A stretch of DNA of 46,997 bases from Deltaproteobacteria bacterium (GTDB taxonomy: Bacteria; Desulfobacterota; Desulfobulbia; Desulfobulbales; Desulfurivibrionaceae): contig JAJZRF010000018.1 of the NCBI GenBank assembly GCA_021847425.1, forward strand, positions 1 through 46,997, written 5' to 3'. Every line of letters begins with the position of its first letter. Position 1 is the stretch's first letter. Shown one piece after another: positions 34,364 through 40,586 of the stretch. A program made the translations under genes and the position numbers. A model generated the notes under the pieces. The model was not told where the DNA came from and made no database searches. It saw only the letters and a program-made list of their open reading frames with translations.

Positions 34364-34834
34364 ATGGCAGCCAAGAAAGACGAATCCGCACTGAATGAAG
34401 CCGGAAGAAAGGTGGGCAAGGCCCTGGCCCGGTCGAGCCACACGGTTGAGAAAACCGGGCACAAGATGAAGAAAGCTGCGGAGAAAATCGTAAAGAACGC
34501 CGCGAAAAAGGCGGAAAAAACCGTAGAATCCGCCATCGGCAAGGTTAAAAAGGAAGTGACCGACCTCTCCCATAAAAAGCTGACCTGCACAATGCAGGAA
34601 AAAGGCCCTCTGTTTAAGCCGGGCAAAGGCATGACCGTGGAAGGCCAGATCGGCTTCCTGGCCGGAGACATCTTCATGTATCTCAGCGAAAACGGCCCGA
34701 CCCCGGTGGAAAAAATCACCAGCGTCATGAAAAACCGGGGCACTCTGCCACTTCTTGGCGCAGCGTTTGGCTGGCTGGCCAGGGAGGCCAAGATCACCTT
34801 TTCCAAGGATGGCGCCAAGGTTTTCATCCTCTGA
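34364..34834 (+). CDS. Histone-like Lys/Ala-rich tail fused to a DUF2582-type winged helix
   Basis: The start at 34364 (MAAKKDESALNEAGRKVG) has GGAGGAGGAA 4-10 bases upstream and gives 156 residues. Residues 1-85 are rich in Lys, Ala and Glu with repeated KKAAEKIVKNAAKKAEK-type stretches, like bacterial histone H1-like proteins or an amphipathic coiled coil. Residues about 90-156 resemble the DUF2582 winged-helix family (GQIGFLAGDIFMYLSENGPTPVEKI; AAFGWLAREAKITFSKDG). A nucleoid or DNA-bound role is likely but not shown. It is convergent with sat. Confidence 0.78.
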   Translation: MAAKKDESALNEAGRKVGKALARSSHTVEKTGHKMKKAAEKIVKNAAKKAEKTVESAIGKVKKEVTDLSHKKLTCTMQEKGPLFKPGKGMTVEGQIGFLAGDIFMYLSENGPTPVEKITSVMKNRGTLPLLGAAFGWLAREAKITFSKDGAKVFIL

Positions 34835-34853
34835 GTTTTCCGCAAAGATCCAC

Positions 34854-34889
34854 AAAAAAAGGAGGCACCTTTCGGCGCCTCCTTTTTTT
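34854..34889. terminator. Bidirectional terminator between the winged-helix gene and sat
   Basis: GGAGGC and GCCTCC, extended by a CC/GG pair past one mismatch, form a hairpin with a TTTC loop. A7 precedes and T7 follows, so it can end both convergent transcripts. Confidence 0.88.
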
Positions 34890-34916
34890 ATATCCTGAAA
34901 CTCAGGGACAGCGATC

Positions 34917-36194
34917 TTACATCTTGGAACCGGAAGCAGCGCCCTGCATCTTGACCTCAACCTTCTCGGTCAGACCGGCATAGTACTCGCGCAGGATAAC
35001 CAGAACCTCTTCGCGGCCAAAGTGGTCAACAACCTCTTTGCCCTCGGAAAGAGCCTTGCGCAGCTTGGTGCCGGAAAGGATAACGCGATCCTCCTTGGTG
35101 TGCGGGCAGGTACGCAGAGAAGCCATACCGTCGCACTTGTGGCAGTAGAAGGTCCAGTCGATCTTCAGCGGCATGCACTTCAACGCCTTGCCCTCGGCCA
35201 GGTTGGTCGGGATGCGATCGAAGATTTCCTGGGCCTCGAACAGACCGTAGAAGTCGCCAACACCGGCATGGTCACGACCGATGATCATCTTGGTGATGCC
35301 GTAGTTCTGACGGAAGGTTGCATGGAGCAAAGCCTCACGGGGACCGGCGTAACGCATATCCAGGGGGTAACCGGCCTGGATGACGTTGTCTTTTACAAAG
35401 TAATGCTCAACCAGGCAATCGATGGCCTTAACGCGAACCTCGGCAGGAATATCGCCGGCCTTCAGGTTGCCGATCAGGGAGTGGATCAGCACGCCGTCAC
35501 ATACCTCGATGGCGATCTTGGCCAGGAACTCATGGGAGCGATGCATGGGGTTGCGCAGCTGCAGGGCAGCAATGTCGGACCATTTACGCTCTTCGAACAT
35601 GGCACGGGTCTCGGCCGGGGTCAGGTACACGCCTTTATACTTGGCGGGGTACTCACCCTCGGAAAGAACCTTAACCGGGCCGGCCAGGTTCACTTCCTTC
35701 TGCTTCATAACCATCTGGACGCCCGGATGATCCTTGAGAGCGATATCCCAGAACTTGTCATCGGCAGACTCTTCGCCTTGGCCCTTGAATACCTTCTCAC
35801 ACTCCCACTTCTTATCGGCGTCGGTCATTTCGAACTTCTCGGTGACCTTCATGGTGGCGTAAACCTCGCCATCAGCCTCAAGGGCTACTTCGTCACCGAT
35901 CTTGATCGCATCGGCATCGGCCTTGGAGACATCCAAGGTGATGGGCAGGGGCCAGAAGGTGCCATCGGCCATGGTGAAATTCTCAACGACACCCTTCCAG
36001 TCGGCCTTGTTCATGAAGCCATTCAGCGGAGAGAATCCGCCGATGCCCATCATGATCAGGTCGCCTTTGGCGCGGGCGCTGATCTGAATCTTCTTGAGGC
36101 CTTTGGCCTTATCCTGCTCAGCGGTACGCTCACTGCCGTGCAGCAGGCAGCATACCAGACCTTTTCCACCATGGGGAGCGACTAACTTGGACAT
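34917..36194 (-). CDS. sat: ATP sulfurylase (sulfate adenylyltransferase)
   Basis: Sat makes APS from ATP and sulfate, the first step of sulfate respiration. The 425 residues start [16 protein letters not shown] at 36194 behind GGAGACTCG. The nucleotide motif [11 protein letters not shown] is at about 212-222, with [20 protein letters not shown] and [12 protein letters not shown] after it. [15 protein letters not shown] near 345 is the Cys/His metal site of the dissimilatory type. Length is normal. No aprAB or qmo genes lie in the window. The promoter resembles that of dsr. Confidence 0.97.
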   Translation of the reverse strand: MSKLVAPHGGKGLVCCLLHGSERTAEQDKAKGLKKIQISARAKGDLIMMGIGGFSPLNGFMNKADWKGVVENFTMADGTFWPLPITLDVSKADADAIKIGDEVALEADGEVYATMKVTEKFEMTDADKKWECEKVFKGQGEESADDKFWDIALKDHPGVQMVMKQKEVNLAGPVKVLSEGEYPAKYKGVYLTPAETRAMFEERKWSDIAALQLRNPMHRSHEFLAKIAIEVCDGVLIHSLIGNLKAGDIPAEVRVKAIDCLVEHYFVKDNVIQAGYPLDMRYAGPREALLHATFRQNYGITKMIIGRDHAGVGDFYGLFEAQEIFDRIPTNLAEGKALKCMPLKIDWTFYCHKCDGMASLRTCPHTKEDRVILSGTKLRKALSEGKEVVDHFGREEVLVILREYYAGLTEKVEVKMQGAASGSKM

Positions 36195-36275
36195 GATCGA
36201 GTCTCCTTGTTTGTGTCAATTAATGAGGATTGAAATATTATGGTAAAGATGAACACGCATTCAGTTTGCCGATCA

Positions 36276-36304
36276 GGTATACGGGAGGCCCCAATAATTG
36301 TCAA
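36276..36304 (-). promoter_or_regulatory. Promoter of sat
   Basis: TTGACA (36304-36299), a 17-base spacer and TATACC (36281-36276) are read on the minus strand, preceded by TTTTTTC. This gives a leader of about 75 bases. In 36305-36530 I see a weak 6-bp stem (GTGGAC/GTCCAC, about 36434-36456) that may end the flagellar transcript, and no gene. Confidence 0.72.
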
Positions 36305-36530
36305 GAAAAAAGTCGTCCCAAAAACACAAAGACGCGTTGCCGCAATTTTCCTGACAATGGGCACTTTTTTTTACTGGGGGCATGACAAGAGAAAAAGGGA
36401 GGGGGGAGAAAAATCAGACCAACCGCACCACCGTGGACGCAACTCTGTTGTCCACCGCCGAGCACTCTGTTTTTTTTGCGCCGGCAGCGCGGTTGCAATA
36501 CATAAAAACGATCAGGATCAAACCGAGGGC

Positions 36531-36935
36531 TTACGCCTTTTTGTCAAAAAGCAAGCCAGTCAATTCCTGCAATTTCGCCTGCAAATTGAGCGCCTCGTCC
36601 GAGGGAATCTGTTTTAACACTTTTCCGCTCTGGCCATCGGTGATCTGCACCACAACCTCGTTGGGTTTTTCGTTCACCCGAAAACTCAGCCGAGTATTAC
36701 CCAGAGCATCGAGGCGCTGCTGCATCTCCTCAACGACCTTGGCAAGCTCCTTGGCATCGACAGGCTTTGCCTGCGTCTTGGGGTGCAGCTCATTTTCTCC
36801 CAATGCCGACTGCGATGCCCCACCGCTTTGGGCCACCGGAGCCACCTGGGGTTTTACCCGGTCTTCCCGCTCCACTGCCGGCATTACCGTTGTTACGCCA
36901 ATTCCCTTGACTTCGGTATTTACGCTGACATCCAT
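36531..36935 (-). CDS. flaG: FlaG-family flagellar protein
   Basis: The 134-residue protein starts MDVSVNTEVKGIGVTT at 36935 with GGAGG upstream. The C-terminal half carries the FlaG domain: LDALGNTRLSFRVNEKPNEVVVQITDGQSGKVLKQIPSDEALNLQAKL. FlaG affects flagellar filament length in some polar flagellates; its exact role is unclear. It is the last gene of the fliD-fliS-fliT-like-flaG cluster, 32 bases after the preceding stop. Confidence 0.9.
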   Translation of the reverse strand: MDVSVNTEVKGIGVTTVMPAVEREDRVKPQVAPVAQSGGASQSALGENELHPKTQAKPVDAKELAKVVEEMQQRLDALGNTRLSFRVNEKPNEVVVQITDGQSGKVLKQIPSDEALNLQAKLQELTGLLFDKKA

Positions 36936-36967
36936 GACATACCTCCAACCGGTTTTTCCACTTTCAC

Positions 36968-37393
36968 CTACGTTCTGCTGCTAAGATATCTGGGCTGGGG
37001 GACCAGCCCCTTGTTCATATTATACCCCTGCAATGCCTCTTTCCCCTTGCGCATTGCCAGGAGCTGCTCCTGCATTTTCACCTGCCGGGCCAGGATGAGC
37101 TCCCGCAACACCTCTTCCTCGGCCAGCAGTTTTCCCATTCTTTCCCGGGCACTGGCAACACACCCCTTATTCTCCTGCCCGCATGCGACAACTCTCTCAA
37201 GAGTCACGGCAAGCCGCCTGAAGGCCCGCTCCCGGCCATACCCCCAGGAAAAAAGATCTTTCAGGTTTCCGGCGACAAGCGCGGCCCGATGCTCCTGCTG
37301 CATGGCACCAAAATCGTCCGCCGCCCGAAAAAAATCCTCGGACAGACCAGGGGCGGATGACTCGCCCATTACTTCACTCGAATCCGACATCAT
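36968..37393 (-). CDS. Probable flagellar export chaperone, FliT/FlgN-like
   Basis: The 141-residue protein has two adjacent ATG codons at 37393 and 37390, with AAGGG upstream. It is predicted all-helical (FFRAADDFGAMQQEHRAALVAGNLKDL; LLAEEEVLRELILARQVKMQEQLLAMRKGKEALQGY). The sequence near the end (KEALQGYN) is like the small chaperones FliT and FlgN that guard FliD or hook-associated proteins. Its place between fliS and flaG fits FliT. Family membership is inferred mainly from context. Confidence 0.65.
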   Translation of the reverse strand: MMSDSSEVMGESSAPGLSEDFFRAADDFGAMQQEHRAALVAGNLKDLFSWGYGRERAFRRLAVTLERVVACGQENKGCVASARERMGKLLAEEEVLRELILARQVKMQEQLLAMRKGKEALQGYNMNKGLVPQPRYLSSRT

Positions 37394-37464
37394 CGTACAC
37401 CCTTTCTGCTACTGATCTTTAAGCCGTCGTCAAAAAATAGCCGCAACATTTCGTACTGGCTCTC

Positions 37465-38016
37465 CTAAATGGAAACAGAAATTCCGCCCACTGCCAGCTG
37501 GGGCTGACAGGTCTCATACTCCGTCCGTTGTTTGTTGACCAGCCGTGGCGCAATCACCCGACCCGCTGCCAAAGCCGCCGTCGCAGCCCCATCCTCGTCA
37601 CAACCCTCTGTTTTTTTAACGGAAACCAGCTCCAGGCCGGACTCCCGCATGGCAGTCTCCTCCCAGATTCCCTTGAGCCGTTCCAGGTAGGCGCGGGCCT
37701 GACGCAAAATTTCCACATCCTGGGACACCGAGACCTTGGGAAGCTCCATCAGGATTGCCCCATACAACCCCCGCAAAAACCGGGCCGCCTCGGAATGGTC
37801 CTCGGACTTGATGGACGCTTGCAGCTCGCTGACAATGGCAATGGCCTTGCCAAGATTTTCTCCGCGTTTCTGGGGGGTCTGCTCCCGGATTCCTTCCTCG
37901 GCAAGTTCAAGATGAACCAAAACCCGTTCGTACAACATATGGATCAGCTTCACCGGCTGGATCTCCGCCTGTTTTTCCGTTGTCCGATAGGCATCCAGCG
38001 CTTTTTGTCCGACCAT
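37465..38016 (-). CDS. fliS: Flagellin chaperone FliS
   Basis: The 183-residue protein starts MVGQKALDAYRTTEKQA at 38016 with GGAGGAAG at good spacing. It shows the FliS pattern: YRTTEKQAEIQPVKLIHMLYERVLVHLELAEEGI, then a helix bundle ending in LRQARAYLERLKGIWEE. FliS binds the C-terminal helices of flagellin in the cytoplasm. It is about 50 residues longer than common FliS proteins because of a C-terminal tail of low conservation (from about residue 135). It lies 51 bases after fliD. Confidence 0.92.
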   Translation of the reverse strand: MVGQKALDAYRTTEKQAEIQPVKLIHMLYERVLVHLELAEEGIREQTPQKRGENLGKAIAIVSELQASIKSEDHSEAARFLRGLYGAILMELPKVSVSQDVEILRQARAYLERLKGIWEETAMRESGLELVSVKKTEGCDEDGAATAALAAGRVIAPRLVNKQRTEYETCQPQLAVGGISVSI

Positions 38017-38067
38017 GCGTACTTCCTCCTCATCAGGTTTAAATTGTTACAGAATTACCCCTTCCCG

Positions 38068-39522
38068 CTAGCCACTTGAGCTGCTCGTGCCCGTCGTGCT
38101 GGTCAAACTGTTAAACTGTTGGGTCAGATAAGAACTCATGGACTTCATTTGGCTCATGTACTGATCCAGGGCAATAAACTGCGTGGTCAACGTGTCATAT
38201 TTCTTATTGAGCAGCGCCGTCATATTGTCAATCTGCTGTTGCGTATCATCGATCCTGGACTGGGCCGCGGTCTGCTCCGCCTTGATCTGTCCGCTGTTGC
38301 TGGTCAGATCCCGGAGATAAGTGTTCACCTGGTCCCCAAGTCCGGTGACTCCAGTCGCGCTGTTCCCAAGGAAAAATGCGGAAACGCTGTCGGGAGAGGC
38401 GGCGATGGCGGCGGACAGTTTTGTCGTGTCGATGGAGATGGTCCCATCTCGGTTAAAAGCCATGCCCAGATCGAACATGGTGGTGACCAGCCCTTTGCTG
38501 TCCGCCTTCACTTGCGAGGTCATCAAATTCTCAAGGCCGGACGGCAGATCCCGCAGGGTGGTAGACGCCAGGATGCCAAAACTGCTGGTCGTAGTATTGT
38601 AACCGGTGTTTTTGGAAATCTCCTGCACCACGTCGTTGTAGGATGTCACAAAATCCACAATCTTTTGTTGAACGGCGGTGCTGTTGCTGGCCACCGAAAC
38701 AGTGGAACTCCCTGCGGTCTGCAGATTCAGGGTAACCCCGGAAATTACGTCGCCTATGGTGTTGGTCTGCCGTTGGTAGCTCACCCCACCGACGGTGACC
38801 TGGGCGTTGAGATTCGCCCCGGTCTGTCCCTGCACGGACATGGCAAGGGCCGGCAGCTGGGCGGTCATGGTGATCTCCTGGTTGCTGCCGGTGGCATTCG
38901 CTTGCAAAACCAGCTTGTATGGAGTCGCGACAGTGGCCGGAGGAATGACCCCGGACCCATCATTAATCAGGGAGGCGGTCACCCCGGGGTTCCCCGTGCC
39001 AGTATTGATCAAGTTCACCAACCCGCTCAACGTGGTGCCAGCGGGCACAGCCACGGTAATGTCCGTCGCACCCACGTGGTAAATGAAATTCTGGCTGCTA
39101 GCCGTGGTGTTGACGCTGGAACTGGGGTCAGCCATGCCCGCCGACATCCAGGTGCTCGTGGTGGCAATCCGGCCCACGGTGACCGCGGTATTCTGGGGCG
39201 CGGTCCCGTCCGCCACCGTGGCGGTGAGCACAGTTGGGCTGGAGCTGGTTGCGGTTCTGGCAAGAAAAGTGGTGGAAAGAGAAAGATCGAGGGCATTGCT
39301 CTTCATGGTCAACAGCTTGTTGTTGATCACAGTGAATTCACTGAGCTGGGACTGATAGGTGGTGATCGAATTCTGCTTGGCGGTGATGACCTGCTGGTCA
39401 GCGGCGCGCAAACTGGTAAGCATGCCGTTCAAATCAAGCCCGGAGCCGACCCCAAGCGAGGAAATTGTTCCGGTTACCGATGAAGTTGCGCCAGTTGTCG
39501 AGGAAATTGTTCCGGTTGCCAT
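38068..39522 (-). CDS. fliD: Flagellar cap protein FliD (HAP2)
   Basis: The 484-residue protein starts at 39522 with AAGGA upstream. The N-terminal motif SSLGVGSGLDLNGMLTSLRAADQQ and the C-terminal FliD_C region (GLGDQVNTYLRDLTSNSGQIKAEQTAAQSRIDDTQQQIDNM, read in parts) are typical. It caps the filament and guides flagellin folding. The first 25 residues hold a short duplication (TGTISS twice), visible also in the DNA. The C-terminus is Ser/Thr-rich. A toxin-antitoxin pair separates it from the flagellin gene. Confidence 0.94.
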   Translation of the reverse strand: MATGTISSTTGATSSVTGTISSLGVGSGLDLNGMLTSLRAADQQVITAKQNSITTYQSQLSEFTVINNKLLTMKSNALDLSLSTTFLARTATSSSPTVLTATVADGTAPQNTAVTVGRIATTSTWMSAGMADPSSSVNTTASSQNFIYHVGATDITVAVPAGTTLSGLVNLINTGTGNPGVTASLINDGSGVIPPATVATPYKLVLQANATGSNQEITMTAQLPALAMSVQGQTGANLNAQVTVGGVSYQRQTNTIGDVISGVTLNLQTAGSSTVSVASNSTAVQQKIVDFVTSYNDVVQEISKNTGYNTTTSSFGILASTTLRDLPSGLENLMTSQVKADSKGLVTTMFDLGMAFNRDGTISIDTTKLSAAIAASPDSVSAFFLGNSATGVTGLGDQVNTYLRDLTSNSGQIKAEQTAAQSRIDDTQQQIDNMTALLNKKYDTLTTQFIALDQYMSQMKSMSSYLTQQFNSLTSTTGTSSSSG

Positions 39523-39618
39523 GGGGAGAATCCTTCAAGTCATCATTGCTAGCAAAAGCGATCTTTCTCACCTGATATTCCTATCGGCATTCCCCGCGCG
39601 GGCTTGAATCTTTTTCCC

Positions 39619-39654
39619 AAAAAAAGGGGCGGCAGCTGTTTCCAGCCGCCGCCC
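39619..39654 (-). terminator. Terminator after the toxin gene, duplicate of the flagellin terminator
   Basis: GGGCGGC-GCTG and CAGC-CGCCGCCC form a GC-rich hairpin followed by T7 on the minus strand. The 28-base hairpin plus the A/T run is identical, apart from one extra G, to 40454-40488. Confidence 0.88.
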
Positions 39655-39694
39655 ATCGACATGCATAATTTTCATCTCCACACCAAAATTCCCT

Positions 39695-40120
39695 CTACCC
39701 GGCACGCCAAGGGTCGAAAAGAGCCAGGCCGCTCACCTCCTCAAAATCCCTGGTATTCCGCGTGGCCAAGGTCAAACGGTTGGCGAGGGCAATCGCGGCA
39801 ATCTGGGCATCCTCAACACTGATCGGGCGGCCCAGCCTTGTACAAGATGCGACGACCTCCGCATACAGCCTGGCTGCTTCCTGGTCAAAAGGCAAGCAAC
39901 GACCGGCAAAATCCTCCTGAAACATCTGCTCCGCAAGACTGGTCAACGTGGCCCTGCGCCTGCCATCGGGCAACAAGGCAATACCCAGTCTGATCTCGGC
40001 CACCGTGATGGCACTTACCCAGAAATCCGTTGCCGGCAGCTGGTCCAGCCACGCCAGCACTCGTGGCTCGGGAGCAACACGCATCAATTCAGACAGAACA
40101 TTGGTATCCAGCAAAATCAT
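39695..40120 (-). CDS. PIN-domain toxin, FitB/VapC family
   Basis: The 141-residue protein starts MILLDTNVLSELMR at 40120. The four acidic residues of PIN ribonucleases are visible: D5, E42, D104 and D125. VSAITVAEIRLGIALLPDGRRR and FWVSA are close to the FitB-type subgroup. Such toxins cut RNA in the absence of their antitoxin. Its start overlaps the antitoxin stop by 4 bases (ATGA). The pair lies between fliC and fliD, an unusual place. Confidence 0.92.
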   Translation of the reverse strand: MILLDTNVLSELMRVAPEPRVLAWLDQLPATDFWVSAITVAEIRLGIALLPDGRRRATLTSLAEQMFQEDFAGRCLPFDQEAARLYAEVVASCTRLGRPISVEDAQIAAIALANRLTLATRNTRDFEEVSGLALFDPWRAG

Positions 40121-40374
40121 GACGCCGCATCCTCGGAAAAATCCGGGGGCTGCCTGGCCGGAGAACGCTCAACGATTGGAAGATCACCCCCTCCTCCAAC
40201 GGCAAACCTTTCCGCGATCCGAGTCCCCAACCCCCTCGCCGACACCGGCCTCCCAAGAACCTGACGCAGAATCTGCCGCACCTCCTCCTCCATGGATCGC
40301 CCGTGCAATGCGGCCATCTGGCGCAAATTTCCCTTGATCGTTTCATCGATGTTCCGAATAGTGAGCGTGGCCAT
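40117..40374 (-). CDS. Ribbon-helix-helix antitoxin, FitA/VapB family
   Basis: The 85-residue protein starts MATLTIRNIDETIKGNLRQM at 40374. Residues 1-40 make the ribbon-helix-helix DNA-binding domain (TLTIRNIDE strand; MAALHGRSMEEEVRQILRQVL helices). The C-terminal part, rich in Pro and acidic residues, would block the toxin active site. It probably represses its own operon through the palindrome at 40403-40416. Confidence 0.88.
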   Translation of the reverse strand: MATLTIRNIDETIKGNLRQMAALHGRSMEEEVRQILRQVLGRPVSARGLGTRIAERFAVGGGGDLPIVERSPARQPPDFSEDAAS

Positions 40375-40402
40375 AACGTCCCTCCCTTTAACATAATGAC
40401 TG

Positions 40403-40441
40403 CAATGCTAGCATTGTACTCATTGCGCATACCTCAGTCAA
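40403..40441 (-). promoter_or_regulatory. Promoter and operator palindrome of the toxin-antitoxin operon
   Basis: TTGACT (40441-40436), a 17-base spacer and TACAAT (40418-40413) are read on the minus strand. A perfect 14-bp palindrome, CAATGCTAGCATTG (40403-40416), overlaps the -10 and the start site, the position expected for an autorepressor site. Confidence 0.78.
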
Positions 40442-40453
40442 GATAAGCTGGAC

Positions 40454-40488
40454 AAAAAAAGGGCGGCAGCTGTTTCCAGCCGCCGCCC
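40454..40488 (-). terminator. Terminator of the flagellin gene
   Basis: This is the same GC-rich hairpin as at 39619-39654, with T7 on the minus strand. It lies 98 bases after the fliC stop. Between them is a pyrimidine-rich string of CCTTTNACCT-like steps. Confidence 0.88.
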
Positions 40489-40586
40489 CTGTTGAGGTTT
40501 CTGTTGTTCCGCCGAGACCGGTCCTCGGTGTCCGCCCTTGTTTTTTTACCTTGGGCCTTTCACCTCGGACCTTTCTCCTTCACTTC

